Shown one piece after another: positions 25,810 to 34,410 of a stretch of 64,000 nucleotides of DNA; within the stretch, counting starts at the first letter, position 1, and every line of letters begins with the position of its first letter. The stretch spans positions 181,796 to 245,795 of the forward strand of contig NZ_RJSF01000043.1 of NCBI RefSeq assembly GCF_003725535.1, given 5' to 3'. The position numbers were made by a program, and so were the translations under genes. Under the pieces are notes generated by a model. The model was not told the origin of the DNA. It saw only the letters and a program-made list of their open reading frames with translations, and did not search any database. The DNA comes from Nocardioides pocheonensis (GTDB lineage: Bacteria; Actinomycetota; Actinomycetes; Propionibacteriales; Nocardioidaceae).

Positions 25810-26715
25810 TCAGACCGCCCTGGCGTCGTCGACGATCTCGGTGACCCGCAGGCCGAAGTCCTCGTCGACGACGACGACCTCGCCCCGCGCGATCAGGCGG
25901 CCGTTGACCAGCAGGTCGGCCGGGCTGCCGGCCGCCCGGTCGAGCTCGAGCACGGCGCCGGGCGTGAGGGCGAGCAGGTCGCGCACGGTCATGCGGGTGC
26001 GGCCGAGCTCGACGGTCACCTCCATGTCGACGCCGTGGAGCATCTCGATACCGCGGGTCGCGGGCAGCGGGGTGACCGACCCGCCGGCGGCGACCGGCTG
26101 GCCCACGGGCTGGGCGACGGGCTCGGCAACGGGCTGGGCAACGGGCTGGGCAACCGGCTGGGTGACCGGCTGTGCGGGCGCCGGCGGCGCCGCGTCGACG
26201 ACGGTGTCCGCGAGCTGCTGGGCCGCGGTGGGCTCGGGCTGAGCGGCGACCGGGGCGGCCGCGACGTCGACCGGCTGGTCGAGCAGGTGGTCCTGGATCA
26301 GGATGGAGGCGGCGATGCCGGCGCCGATCAGGGGCACCACGGTGAAGTCCGCGCCCAGGTCGGAGACCACCAGGTCGAGGTCGACCGTGCGCGCGGCCCG
26401 GGCGGCGACACCGAGGGTGGCGGCGACGGCGTCGAGGGCCGGCTGGGTCGCGGCCGCGAGGTCGAGCCCCTCGAGCGGGCTGGCGGCGAGCGCGTCGGTG
26501 AGCTCCTCGCCGACGAGCACGGCGATCCGGCCGGTCCGGGCGCCCTCGAGCTCGGCGATCGCGGCTCCGGAGAACGCGGCCGTGACGTGCTCGTTGCCCG
26601 GCTGCGCCCCGGCGGCCATGAGCGGCTCCACCGACGGCAGCACGGCCGCGGCGGCGGTGGCCGCGGCCAGCGCGAGGTCCGCACCGGTCGGGTGGTCGAG
26701 CGGGGAGGTGGTCAT
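25810..26715 (-). CDS. fliN: Flagellar motor switch protein FliN with long N-terminal domain
   Basis: 301 residues, far longer than the about 130 of enterobacterial FliN. The C-terminal 80 residues are the SpoA/FliN domain (VDMEVTVELGRTRMTVRDLL, LTPGAVLELDRAAGSPADLL, VDEDFGLRVTEIV). The N-terminal 150 residues look like the CheC-like domain of FliY. Between them is a PVAQ-rich linker encoded by 12-bp DNA repeats. It forms the lower C-ring with FliM. Overlaps fliM by ATGA. Confidence 0.9.
   Translation of the reverse strand: MTTSPLDHPTGADLALAAATAAAAVLPSVEPLMAAGAQPGNEHVTAAFSGAAIAELEGARTGRIAVLVGEELTDALAASPLEGLDLAAATQPALDAVAATLGVAARAARTVDLDLVVSDLGADFTVVPLIGAGIAASILIQDHLLDQPVDVAAAPVAAQPEPTAAQQLADTVVDAAPPAPAQPVTQPVAQPVAQPVAEPVAQPVGQPVAAGGSVTPLPATRGIEMLHGVDMEVTVELGRTRMTVRDLLALTPGAVLELDRAAGSPADLLVNGRLIARGEVVVVDEDFGLRVTEIVDDARAV
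26094..26174 (-). repeat. 12-bp tandem repeats inside fliN
   Basis: Six or more 12-bp units close to GGCTGGGCAACG (plus strand) encode the repeated tetrapeptide QPVA/QPVT/EPVA. The repeats keep frame, so length changes would lengthen or shorten the linker between the two FliN domains without a frameshift. Confidence 0.85.
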
Positions 26716-27671
26716 CGGTTCTCCTTACGGGTGCCCACGATGAGGGCGGCGAGGCGCTGGCCCTGGGCGCCGGCGGTGGCGTGGGCAAAGGTCACGTCGT
26801 CCACGGTCACGTCGAGCGGTGCGGACGAGGGGTGGTTGAGGCGCAGGACGGCACCCGGCTCGAGGGTCGTGAGCGCGTCGGGGGCGAGGTGGGTGGCGCG
26901 GAAGCGCACGGCGACGTCCAGCGGGACGCTCTGGAACCGCGTCTGCAGCTGCTGGGCGGCTTCCGCGCGCTTGAGGCGCTCGCGCTCGGAGGCCGGGGCC
27001 GGGGCGGCGGCGGAGGTCAGGTGGGGGAGCAGCCCGCTGAAGGGCAGGCAGACCGTCAGCTGGTTCTGCCGCTCGTCGATCCGCAGGTCGAAGGTGCAGA
27101 CCACCATCACGTCGGCAGCGCCCGCGACCTGCGCGAACTGGGGGCTGTACTCGATGCCGCGCACGGCGGGCTCGAGCGGCACGATCGCGGCGAGGGAGTA
27201 GCGCATCTCGCCGAGCAGCCGCTCGATGAGGCCGCCGATGACGCCGCTCTCGATCTCGGTCAGCGGGCGCTCGGGCTGGTCGGTGTGTCCGGGCCCGCCG
27301 AGCATGTGGTCGACGCAGGCCATCGTCGCCACCAGCGGGATCTCGAGCACGCCGAGGCCCGGCATCGGGTCGGCCGAGAACATGGTGAGGTACGTCGAGG
27401 CGTCCAGCGAGTCGACGTACTCGGCGTAGCTGCGCTGCTCGATGGAGGCCAGCGAGACCTGGCACACGGTGCGCAGCGAGGACGTGAACACGGTGGTCGA
27501 CTGGCGCGCGAAGCCGTCGAAGCCGAGCTGGAGGATGCGCGAGTGCTCCCGGGAGAGCTGGATCGGCCGCCGGAAGTCGTAGGGCACCGGCGCGACGGTG
27601 CCCGCACGCCTGCGGGCGCGCGAGGACGTCGAGCCCGACCGCGCGGGGGACGCTGACCCAAGGAGACTCAC
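26712..27671 (-). CDS. fliM: Flagellar motor switch protein FliM
   Basis: 319 residues. The core begins at VPYDFRRPIQLSREHSRILQ; the middle domain includes PMPGLGVLEIPLVATMACVD and GLIERLLGEMRYSL, and the C-terminal SpoA domain ends VDDVTFAHATAGAQGQRLAA. The usual LSQxEIDxLL CheY-binding peptide is not visible in the 40-residue N-terminal extension, which is Ser/Arg rich. The GTG at 27669-27671 is chosen because a sigma-28-like promoter at 27679-27705 would start RNA almost exactly there, implying a leaderless message. A TTG at 27719 lies upstream of that promoter. Confidence 0.9.
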   Translation of the reverse strand: MSLLGSASPARSGSTSSRARRRAGTVAPVPYDFRRPIQLSREHSRILQLGFDGFARQSTTVFTSSLRTVCQVSLASIEQRSYAEYVDSLDASTYLTMFSADPMPGLGVLEIPLVATMACVDHMLGGPGHTDQPERPLTEIESGVIGGLIERLLGEMRYSLAAIVPLEPAVRGIEYSPQFAQVAGAADVMVVCTFDLRIDERQNQLTVCLPFSGLLPHLTSAAAPAPASERERLKRAEAAQQLQTRFQSVPLDVAVRFRATHLAPDALTTLEPGAVLRLNHPSSAPLDVTVDDVTFAHATAGAQGQRLAALIVGTRKENR

Positions 27672-27678
27672 GGGGGTC

Positions 27679-27705
27679 GAATCGGCGCGGTCGGCGCCGA
27701 CCTGA
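27679..27705 (-). promoter_or_regulatory. Sigma-28-like promoter for fliM operon
   Basis: On the minus strand TCAG, 15 nt, then GCCGATTC fits the FliA pattern shared by the other flagellar units. The expected start of transcription is at about 27672-27674, directly before the fliM GTG. A terminator-like hairpin lies immediately upstream. Confidence 0.65.
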
Positions 27706-27726
27706 GTGAAACTGGCCAAGGACGTT

Positions 27727-27751
27727 TCGCCCGCCGGGTTCCGGCGGGCGA
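27727..27751 (-). terminator. Hairpin between fliL and fliM
   Basis: TCGCCCGCCGG and CCGGCGGGCGA form a perfect 11-bp stem with a 3-nt loop, 11 bp after the fliL stop. It probably terminates the flbD-motAB-fliL message, with fliM restarting from its own promoter just downstream. Confidence 0.7.
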
Positions 27752-27762
27752 GCCGACCTGGA

Positions 27763-28212
27763 CTACTGGGTGACGAATTCGGTGAAGTACACCCCCATCA
27801 CGTCCCCGTCGTAGCTCTTGCCGAGCTTGTCCTCCAGCGCCTTCTTGTACGTCGCCCGCTTGGCCGGGTCGTTCACCGCGTCCATCGGGAGGCCGCTGAA
27901 CTCCTCGATGGTCGCGTCGAGCGCCTTGCTGCCGTCCACCTTCGCGGCGCCGGCGACCAGCTGCAGGGCGATCCCCACCCGCAGGTAGTGGGACGCGGAG
28001 AGGTTCACCTGGATCGGCTCGAGCGTGACCACGTCCCCGGGCTTCGGCGGCCCCGGAGGCGGGCTGGGCTTGAGGAAGAACCAGTAGCCGCCGCCGCCGA
28101 TCGCCAGCACGGCGACGAGGATCACGATCAGCTTCTTCTTGCTGCGGCCGCCCTTGGCGGCGGCGTCGGCCTCGTCCTGGGTGGGTGTCTGGGGTATCGC
28201 GGTCACGGTCAT
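27763..28212 (-). CDS. fliL: Flagellar basal body-associated protein FliL
   Basis: 149 residues: a basic cytoplasmic tip, one transmembrane helix (KKLIVILVAVLAIGGGGYWF) and a periplasmic stomatin-like domain ending YDGDVMGVYFTEFVTQ, the typical FliL terminus. FliL rings surround and stabilise stators at the motor. The start overlaps motB by 4 bp (ATGA). Confidence 0.92.
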   Translation of the reverse strand: MTVTAIPQTPTQDEADAAAKGGRSKKKLIVILVAVLAIGGGGYWFFLKPSPPPGPPKPGDVVTLEPIQVNLSASHYLRVGIALQLVAGAAKVDGSKALDATIEEFSGLPMDAVNDPAKRATYKKALEDKLGKSYDGDVMGVYFTEFVTQ

Positions 28213-29105
28213 GAGAGCCCTCCTCCGGCTCCTTGCTCCTGCATCACCTGGGTGATCAGGGCTCTGGTCTCACTGGGCAGTGTCGAGAGGATCACGATGT
28301 CCACGCGCTTGTTGATCCGCTGGGATCCGGGCTTGGACGGGTCCACGAGCGGCTTCTCGTGGCCGAACGCCGACGCCGTCATCCGGTCGGCCGGCACGCG
28401 GTCGACCTCGTTGAGGTGGCGCAGGACGGTCACCGCGCGGGCCGCGGAGAGCTCCCAGTCGGTGGGGTAGAACTTCGGCTTGACCTTCACCTGGTTGGTG
28501 TGGCCGTCGATCTCGAGCGGGTCGGGGATGTCACGCAGCACCGGCGCCAGGGTGTCGACGACCAGCTGGCCCCGGGGTGAGAGCGTCGCGAGGTTCGGCT
28601 CGAACACCACGTGCCGCGAGACCAGGCTGACCACCAGGCCGCGGTTGTCGATCGAGGCCTGGACGTCGTCCTGGAGGTGGTGCGCGCGGAGGGCCCGGTT
28701 CAGCCGCTCGAGCAGCGCCTTGAGCCGGTCGACCTCGGAGCGCGCGTCGGCCAGGCGGGCCTGCTGCACGGCGTCCTCGTGCGCCGCGATCGCCTTCGAC
28801 GTCGCCGAGGTCTTCATGCTCTTGGGGTCGAGGGACAGCTGCTGCGGGGCGATCGCCTCGGCTGCGCTCTCGCCCTGCTGGTCCAGGATCGACGACGATC
28901 CCTCCTTGATCGAGGGCGACTGCCCGAAGCCGACGGCGAGGCCGGCGCGGAGCTGGTCGAACTTCTTCTGGTCCACCTGGCTCATCGCGAACATGACGAT
29001 GAAGAGCACCATCAGCAGGGTCACCATGTCGGCGTACGTCACCAGCCAGCGCTCGTGGTTCTCGTGCTCCTCCTCGTGCCCGGAGGAGCGGCGACGGCGT
29101 GACAT
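28209..29105 (-). CDS. motB: Flagellar stator protein MotB
   Basis: 298 residues. WLVTYADMVTLLMVLFIVMF is the single transmembrane helix with the proton-binding Asp in TYAD. The C-terminal OmpA-like peptidoglycan-binding domain has DPLEIDGHTNQVK and WELSAARAVTVLRHL. A coiled-coil linker (about 95-150) lies between. MotA4B2 stators drive rotation. ATG at 29103-29105 overlaps the motA stop (TGATG). Confidence 0.94.
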   Translation of the reverse strand: MSRRRRSSGHEEEHENHERWLVTYADMVTLLMVLFIVMFAMSQVDQKKFDQLRAGLAVGFGQSPSIKEGSSSILDQQGESAAEAIAPQQLSLDPKSMKTSATSKAIAAHEDAVQQARLADARSEVDRLKALLERLNRALRAHHLQDDVQASIDNRGLVVSLVSRHVVFEPNLATLSPRGQLVVDTLAPVLRDIPDPLEIDGHTNQVKVKPKFYPTDWELSAARAVTVLRHLNEVDRVPADRMTASAFGHEKPLVDPSKPGSQRINKRVDIVILSTLPSETRALITQVMQEQGAGGGLS

Positions 29106-29875
29106 CAGGCCGCCTCGACCTCGGCGCGCTCCCGCGAGGGGAGCAGCGACGTGAGCTTCTGGGCGATGATGCGCGGGTTCGAACCGGCCTGGATCGCCGC
29201 GACTCCCTCGATCGCGAGCTCCATCCGGTCGCACTCGAGCTGTCCGAGGCGCTTGAGCCGGCTGCTCAGCGGCAGCCAGAGCACGTTGGCCGAGGTGACG
29301 CCCCACAGGGTGGCGACGAACGCCCCGGCGATCAGCGGCCCGAGCTCGTCGGGGGTGGTGAGGTTCTCCAGCACGTGCACCAGGCCCATGACCGTGCCGA
29401 TGATGCCGATCGTGGGTGCGTAGGCGCCGGCGTCGGCGAAGAACTTCGCGGCCTGGCGGTCCTCGCCGCGCTTGGCGTGCACCTCGGCCTCGAGGATGTC
29501 GCGCAGCTCCTCGGGGTCGGTGCCGTCGATCGCCATCGTGACGCCCTTGACCAGGAAGGGGTCGTCGATCGTGGTCAGGGTCTCCTCCAGCGCGAGCAGG
29601 CCCTCGCGGCGGGCGCGCTCGGCGAGCGTGACGATCTCGGGGATCATCGCGGAGGCCGGCTCGACCTTGCCCGTGAAGGCGCGCACCATCGACCCGACGA
29701 TGTTCTTCGCGTCGCTCATGGTGCCACCGGCGATGCTGACCAGGATCGTGGTGCCGAAGACGAGCAGCAGCGGCGGTCCGAGGATGAGGCTGGAGGGGTT
29801 GCCGCCTTCGAGGACGTTGGCGGCGATGACGACCGCGAAGCCGCCGGCGATGCCGATTGCGGGTGCGAGGTCCAT
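29105..29875 (-). CDS. motA: Flagellar stator protein MotA
   Basis: 256 residues with four transmembrane segments. The pattern APAIGIAGGFAVVIAANVLE, then the cytoplasmic loop ARREGLLALEETLTTIDDPF and the helices YAPTIGIIGTVMGLVHVLEN and GPLIAGAFVATLWGVTSANV is typical of proton-type MotA. ATG at 29873-29875 overlaps the flbD stop. Forms stators with MotB. Confidence 0.94.
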   Translation of the reverse strand: MDLAPAIGIAGGFAVVIAANVLEGGNPSSLILGPPLLLVFGTTILVSIAGGTMSDAKNIVGSMVRAFTGKVEPASAMIPEIVTLAERARREGLLALEETLTTIDDPFLVKGVTMAIDGTDPEELRDILEAEVHAKRGEDRQAAKFFADAGAYAPTIGIIGTVMGLVHVLENLTTPDELGPLIAGAFVATLWGVTSANVLWLPLSSRLKRLGQLECDRMELAIEGVAAIQAGSNPRIIAQKLTSLLPSRERAEVEAA

Positions 29876-30180
29876 CAGCACTCCCCGTGGGGACGAGCCA
29901 GCGGGACGAGGTTGGAGCGCTCGGACGACGCGTGCTCGGGCTCGTTGCCGCGTGCGCTCCTCAGCGGCGGGGGCGGTGCCTCGGCGATCTGGGAGCCGAA
30001 GGCGACCACCTGGCTGCGGTAGTCGCGGACCGCGTCGACGATGGTCTCCAGCGACTCCGAGACCACGTACTTCTTGCCGTCGATCAGGGTGATCACGGTG
30101 TCAGGCGTGCAGTCGATGCGCTCGATCAGGTCGGAGTTCAGCACGAACGCCGATCCCGAGAGCCGCGTGAGCGTGATCAT
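29875..30180 (-). CDS. flbD: FlbD family flagellar protein
   Basis: 101 residues. The N-terminal 60 residues (MITLTRLSGSAFVLNSDLIE, ERIDCTPDTVITLIDGKKYV) match the small FlbD family found before motA in Gram-positive flagellar operons (not the Caulobacter NtrC-type FlbD). A Pro/Ser-rich tail follows. Function is not well defined. ATG at 30178-30180 has an AAGGAAGG ribosome binding site that lies within a predicted CsrA target region. Confidence 0.88.
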   Translation of the reverse strand: MITLTRLSGSAFVLNSDLIERIDCTPDTVITLIDGKKYVVSESLETIVDAVRDYRSQVVAFGSQIAEAPPPPLRSARGNEPEHASSERSNLVPLARPHGEC

Positions 30181-30187
30181 GTGCGCA

Positions 30188-30224
30188 CCTTCCTTGTGCC
30201 TGGAACCCGGGCCGTCCATGGCCC
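30188..30224 (-). promoter_or_regulatory. CsrA-type target in the flbD leader
   Basis: The leader RNA can form GGGCC-AUGGAC-GGCCC (30209-30224), a 5-bp stem with GGA in a six-base loop. The ribosome binding site AAGGAAGG (30188-30195) follows. A GGA hexaloop plus a GGA-containing binding site is the classic CsrA target arrangement. Confidence 0.55.
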
Positions 30225-30235
30225 TTCGAGGAGGT

Positions 30236-30262
30236 AGATCGGCTGCCTGTCGCCGTACTTGA
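30236..30262 (-). promoter_or_regulatory. Sigma-28-like promoter for flbD-motAB-fliL
   Basis: On the minus strand TCAA, 15 nt, GCCGATCT closely fits the FliA consensus (TAAA-N15-GCCGATAA). It lies between the flgE terminator hairpin and the flbD start, and predicts a leader of about 50 nt. Confidence 0.75.
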
Positions 30263-30328
30263 GCGGTTGGGGCGAAGCGCCGGGAGCAGGTGCTTCCGGT
30301 CCGGTCACGCCCGGACGCGCCGAAGCGC

Positions 30329-30357
30329 CGCAGGCGGGGGATGACCCCACGCCTGCG
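30329..30357 (-). terminator. Terminator-like hairpin after flgE
   Basis: On the minus strand CGCAGGCG, one unpaired base and GGGG pair with CCCC-CGCCTGCG across a TCAT loop, a 12-bp stem starting 18 bp beyond the flgE stop. It separates the flgB-flgE operon from flbD. Confidence 0.7.
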
Positions 30358-30375
30358 ACGCCTCGACAGCGTGCG

Positions 30376-31230
30376 TCAGCGCTTGATGTTGACCAGGTCC
30401 TCGAGCACCTGGTCGGACGTCGTGATCACGCGCGAGCTCGCCTGGAACCCGCGCTGGGCGAGGATCAGGTTGGTGAACTCCGCGGACAGGTCCACGTTCG
30501 ACATCTCCAGCGCACCGCCCACGAGCGTGCCCAGGCGGCCCTGGCCGGCGACGCCGAGCTGGGCGACGCCGGAGTTGGCCGACTGCCGGAACGACGTCTC
30601 GCCGACCTTCTCCAGGCCCATCGGGTTGTTGAAGTTGGCCAGCGCGAGCTGGGCCATGTCGCGCTGGACGCCGTCGTCGAAGATGCCGCGCAGCTTGCCG
30701 TCGGCACCGATGTTGTACGACGTCAGCTGGACGCCGGCCGGCACCGGCGGGGTCAGCGCGCCCGTGTTGAGGGTGACGTCGATCAGGCCGCCGGTGGGCA
30801 GGCCCGCCGCGTCGAGGGCGTAGCCCTGGACCCGGTTGCCGGTGGGGGTGACCAGCGTGCCGTTGTTGTCGAAGGTGAACGCGCCGGCCCGGGTGTAGAG
30901 CTGCTCGTTGCCCTTCTGCACGACGAACATGCCGTCGCCCTGGATCATCAGGTCCGTGGGACGCCCGGTGGTCTGGGCGGCACCCTGGTTGAAGTTGGTG
31001 TTGGTGGCCGCGAGCTGCACGCCGAGCCCGACCTGCATGGGGTTCGTGCCTCCCCGGGTGGCGTTCGCGCTGGAGGCTGCGGTGAGCATCTGGCTCAGCG
31101 TGTCCTGGAACACCGTCGACGAGGACTTGAAGCCGATCGTGTTCGCGTTGGCGATGTTGTTGCCGGTGACGTCGAGCATGGTCTGGTTGACGCGGAGCCC
31201 GCTGATGCCGGCGAAGAGTGAGCGAAGCAT
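30376..31230 (-). CDS. flgE: Flagellar hook protein FlgE (short form)
   Basis: 284 residues, a rod/hook axial protein. The N-terminus has SLFAGISGLRVNQTMLDVTG and GNNIANANTIGFK, the C-terminus [20 protein letters not shown] and VLEDLVNIKR, which form the coiled-coil D0 core. It is short compared with proteobacterial FlgE (about 400), similar to compact Gram-positive hook proteins. No separate flgF or flgG is in the cluster. It follows flgD with a 25-bp gap. Confidence 0.88.
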   Translation of the reverse strand: MLRSLFAGISGLRVNQTMLDVTGNNIANANTIGFKSSSTVFQDTLSQMLTAASSANATRGGTNPMQVGLGVQLAATNTNFNQGAAQTTGRPTDLMIQGDGMFVVQKGNEQLYTRAGAFTFDNNGTLVTPTGNRVQGYALDAAGLPTGGLIDVTLNTGALTPPVPAGVQLTSYNIGADGKLRGIFDDGVQRDMAQLALANFNNPMGLEKVGETSFRQSANSGVAQLGVAGQGRLGTLVGGALEMSNVDLSAEFTNLILAQRGFQASSRVITTSDQVLEDLVNIKR

Positions 31231-31255
31231 GGTGTGTCCTAACCGTTCGGTGGCC

Positions 31256-31705
31256 TCAGGCGGCCGGGTTGGTGGTGGAGTTCTTGTCGGTGACGGAGAC
31301 GACGGAGGCGAGCGGGAGGGTGGTCCCGTTGACGTCGAGCTCGGGTCCCTTGGCCCCGAACGTCACGCTCGAGACGACCCCGCTCTTGCTGGCGCCGTCG
31401 GAGTCGAGCCAGCTGACCTGCTTGCCGATCAGCCCGCTGGCGCCGAACGCCATCTGGGCCGAGAGCAGCATCGAGGTCTGGTCGGCGACGTTCTGCATCT
31501 TCTCCAGCGCGGTGAACTGGGCCGACTGGGACAGGAACTGGCTCGAGTCGGTCGGGTTCATCGGGTCCTGGTACTTCATCTGCGCGACGAGGAGCTGCAG
31601 GAACATGTCCTTGTCCGCAGACGTCTTCGTCGTGCCGGCCGTCGACGAAGCCGTCGTCGTGCCGAACATGCCGGGGGTCACGGACTCGGTGGCCGGGATC
31701 GACAT
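31256..31705 (-). CDS. flgD: Flagellar hook-capping protein FlgD
   Basis: 149 residues. The conserved N-terminal segment KDMFLQLLVAQMKYQDPMNP with QFLSQSAQFTALEKMQNV is the FlgD signature. The C-terminal part is reduced to a small barrel (GASGLIGKQVSWLDSDG). FlgD caps the growing hook. Follows fliK with a 10-bp gap. Confidence 0.93.
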   Translation of the reverse strand: MSIPATESVTPGMFGTTTASSTAGTTKTSADKDMFLQLLVAQMKYQDPMNPTDSSQFLSQSAQFTALEKMQNVADQTSMLLSAQMAFGASGLIGKQVSWLDSDGASKSGVVSSVTFGAKGPELDVNGTTLPLASVVSVTDKNSTTNPAA

Positions 31706-31715
31706 CGTTCCCTCC

Positions 31716-32942
31716 TCACATGGTCACGTCGACACCCGAGGGGGTGCGCGTGACCGACTGGACCGGCCGGGGCGCGCTCGCCCCGGTGGTGCTGCTGATC
31801 TGCCGGCCGTCCGTGGCTTCGTGCTCCGCACGCGTCCCTGCGTGCTGGTCCTGGGACCGGTTGTCCCCGGCACCGAGGCCCGCGCCCTGACCGAGGTCGG
31901 GGCCGGTGCCGGATCCGGTGTCGGAACCGGTGCTGGTTCCGGTGGTGGGTGCGGTCGCTCCGGAGAGGTCGCGCACGGCGATGCGGGTCTCGGTCGCGCC
32001 GGCCCGCTCGAGCAGCCGGCTCAGCTCGGTGGATCCCTCGAGCAGGGCCTGCTGCGCCTCGTGCCCGGCCGCGAGGCGCACGTGCACCGCGCCGTCGCGC
32101 ACGGTCATCACGACCCGCACCTCGCCGAGTGCCTCGGGCTTGAGGGTGAGCGTGATCCGGTGGGTGCCGTTGCCGCGGGAGACCAGGCTGGTCACCTCGG
32201 GGAAGACCTGTCCGCCGACGTGCGCGGCCGGTGCGGTCGCGGTCGCGGGGGCGGTTCCCGCTGCCGGCGCTGCAGTCGCCGTCGTCGGCACGAGGCCGAG
32301 CAGTACGTCGCCCTGGGGACGACCACCCGGGTCCCCGTGCTGGCCGAGGCTCTGGCCGCTGTCGCCGGCGGCGGTCGGGGCGGCGGGCGCCGCGGGTGTC
32401 GCCGTCACGTCGGCGGCCGGGCCACCGGCCGGGTCCGAGGCGTGGTGGCTGGATGTGCCGTGTCCGGCCGCGCCCTTCGCGACGCCGTCCGTGGCGGGGA
32501 GACCCTGCCCGGTGGAGGCGGCGGTGACCCCGGGGGCCGAGCCGTCGGACGGTCCGGTGCCGGTGGGCGTCACCTGAGGCATCGGAGCGACCACGGCCGT
32601 CAGCCCGGCGGCGGCCGCGGCCAGGGCCGCGTCCTTCCCGGTGTCCGTCTCGGTGCCTGCCGTGGGGTCGGCCGGGTCCGGACCGGCGGACGCACCGGCG
32701 CTCGTCCCGGTGGCTCCGGGCAGGGCCGGCGTGGCGCCGACGACGGTCGCGGCCGGCGTACCGGTGGCGGCCCCCGGGGTCCCGGTGCCTGCGGACGCGC
32801 TGTCCGGCGCGCCCCCGAGCGCGTCGGCGAGGGCCTGCTGGACCAGGGCGAGGAAGTCGCCGGGCACGGTGGCTGCCGCGCCCGGCTCGGCCGCGCCGGC
32901 CGGCACGACCGCGGGTGCGGGGGCGGTGGGTGTGATGGTCAT
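31716..32942 (-). CDS. fliK: Flagellar hook-length control protein FliK
   Basis: 408 residues. The N-terminal two thirds are Ala/Gly/Thr/Pro-rich low complexity, as in many FliK proteins that act as secreted rulers. The C-terminal Flg_hook domain has [20 protein letters not shown] and [20 protein letters not shown], which triggers the FlhB specificity switch. ATG at 32940-32942 overlaps the upstream hydrolase stop (TGATG). Confidence 0.9.
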   Translation of the reverse strand: MTITPTAPAPAVVPAGAAEPGAAATVPGDFLALVQQALADALGGAPDSASAGTGTPGAATGTPAATVVGATPALPGATGTSAGASAGPDPADPTAGTETDTGKDAALAAAAAGLTAVVAPMPQVTPTGTGPSDGSAPGVTAASTGQGLPATDGVAKGAAGHGTSSHHASDPAGGPAADVTATPAAPAAPTAAGDSGQSLGQHGDPGGRPQGDVLLGLVPTTATAAPAAGTAPATATAPAAHVGGQVFPEVTSLVSRGNGTHRITLTLKPEALGEVRVVMTVRDGAVHVRLAAGHEAQQALLEGSTELSRLLERAGATETRIAVRDLSGATAPTTGTSTGSDTGSGTGPDLGQGAGLGAGDNRSQDQHAGTRAEHEATDGRQISSTTGASAPRPVQSVTRTPSGVDVTM

Positions 32943-33958
32943 GCGGCCGCCTTCATGAGGGACATGACGTTGCGCACGTAGCGCTGCGTCTCGGGATAGG
33001 GCGGGACGCCCTGGTACTTCAGGACGGCTCCCGGGCCGGCGTTGTACGCCGCCAGGGCGAGCTCGGTGCTGCCGAACCGGTGGGTCAGGTCGCGCAGCAT
33101 CCGGGCGGCACCGTCGATCGCCTGGGCCGGGTCGAGCGGGTTGACGCCGAGGTGCTTCGCGGTGCCGGGCATCAGCTGCATCAGCCCCTGGGCGCCGGCC
33201 CGGCTCACCGCCGACGGGTTGTAGCCCGACTCCTGCTTGGCGACGGCGGAGAGGAGGGCCGCCGGTACGCCGTACTTCTGCGCCGCGGCTGCGAACATGC
33301 CGTCGTACGGCGTGGCGCCGGCGGTGGTCCGGAAGGCGGTCCCGGTGATCGCGTTCCACCCGTTGACCGTGCCCGCCGAGGCGGTGGCGCCGGTGGCGCC
33401 GGTGGTGCCCGCCGTGGCCGCGGTGCCGGCGTCCGGGAGGATCCGCCGGATGATCGGGCTGCCGTAGACGTCGCTGATCCGGATGTTCGTGCCCGGGCGC
33501 GCGGCCTCGATCATCTTGCCGTCGCCGATGTAGATCGCCACGTGGTCGGCGCCGTTGTTCCGGCTCGAGTTGTCCCAGGCCAGGATGTCGCCGGGCTGGG
33601 CGTCGGCGAGGCTGGCGACCGGACGACCTGAGCGCGCCTGGTCGGCCGAGATCCGCGGCAGGTCGTAGCCGAGGTCCTTGTAGACCCGCTGCACCAGCCC
33701 GGAGCAGTCCAGGCCCTTGGTCGGGTCGGTGCCGCCCCAGATGTAGGGGAGGCCGAGGTACTTCTTCGCGTCCTCGACGACCGCCTGGCCGTCCCCGCTG
33801 CCGGTGCCGCCCGACGCGGTCGGCGTCGACGTGGCGTCGAGCGCGGCGGCGAAGTCCGAGCCGCTGGTCGCCGTCGTACCGGTGGTGGCCGCCGGGTTGA
33901 GCAGCGCCAGCTGCGCCTGGATCTGCTGGATCCGGGCGGTCACGTCCGTGACGCTCAT
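32939..33958 (-). CDS. Bifunctional NlpC/P60 peptidase and lytic transglycosylase, FlgJ-like role
   Basis: 339 residues with two cell-wall hydrolase domains. Residues about 60-180 are NlpC/P60: catalytic Cys in [12 protein letters not shown], His in [13 protein letters not shown]. Residues about 225-339 are an SLT domain with the catalytic Glu in [20 protein letters not shown] and [13 protein letters not shown] Thr/Gly/Ala linker joins them. No signal peptide is seen, so it may be exported by the flagellar apparatus like FlgJ. Lies between fliJ and fliK with 4-bp overlaps on both sides, so a role in opening peptidoglycan for the rod is inferred. Confidence 0.87.
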   Translation of the reverse strand: MSVTDVTARIQQIQAQLALLNPAATTGTTATSGSDFAAALDATSTPTASGGTGSGDGQAVVEDAKKYLGLPYIWGGTDPTKGLDCSGLVQRVYKDLGYDLPRISADQARSGRPVASLADAQPGDILAWDNSSRNNGADHVAIYIGDGKMIEAARPGTNIRISDVYGSPIIRRILPDAGTAATAGTTGATGATASAGTVNGWNAITGTAFRTTAGATPYDGMFAAAAQKYGVPAALLSAVAKQESGYNPSAVSRAGAQGLMQLMPGTAKHLGVNPLDPAQAIDGAARMLRDLTHRFGSTELALAAYNAGPGAVLKYQGVPPYPETQRYVRNVMSLMKAAA

Positions 33959-34410
33959 GCGCCCTCCCGCTCGGACGCGCGGCGCTGCCACCGCTGCACG
34001 GCGATCTCGTCGAGCTCGCGGGCCTCGCGGCGCGCGGCCTCGGCCCGCGTGGCCTCGGCGCGCCGCTCGATCAGTGCCTCCACCGCCGCGAGCCGGGCCC
34101 GGTCCAGCGCCCACTGCGCGTACGCCGCCTCGCTGACCGTGCGGTGCGCGGCGACGTCGAACTCCGCGGACCGGATCGCCGCGCTGAGCGCGTCCAGCGA
34201 GGCCCGCAGCGCCAGGAACGAACCGGCCGAGCCCGAGTCGAAGAAGCTCCCGCTCTCGAGGCGTCCGCGGAGCTCGGCCACACGGGCCTCGTGCAGCCGC
34301 TGCTCGGCGAGCGCCTGCTGGAGACCGGTCCGGCTGTCCTGCTCGCGCACGCCGCGCACGCGCTCGACCGCCCGCATGCCGTCCTGGCTGCGGTTGTCCT
34401 GGGCGCTCAT
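33955..34410 (-). CDS. fliJ: Flagellar export protein FliJ
   Basis: 151 residues predicted to be almost wholly helical and coiled coil, rich in Arg, Ala and Glu ([40 protein letters not shown]). Sequence is poorly conserved in this family; the call rests on position directly after fliI, length and coiled-coil character. FliJ is the central stalk of the FliI ATPase ring. Overlaps both neighbours by 4 bp. Confidence 0.82.
   Translation of the reverse strand: MSAQDNRSQDGMRAVERVRGVREQDSRTGLQQALAEQRLHEARVAELRGRLESGSFFDSGSAGSFLALRASLDALSAAIRSAEFDVAAHRTVSEAAYAQWALDRARLAAVEALIERRAEATRAEAARREARELDEIAVQRWQRRASEREGA

Noticed and set aside
26094-26174. CRISPR or intergenic repeat array
   Set aside because: The 12-bp units have no spacers and code in frame for the FliN linker.
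27672-27719. TTG start for fliM at 27719
   Set aside because: It would lie upstream of the sigma-28-like promoter, has no ribosome binding site and adds residues without FliM similarity.
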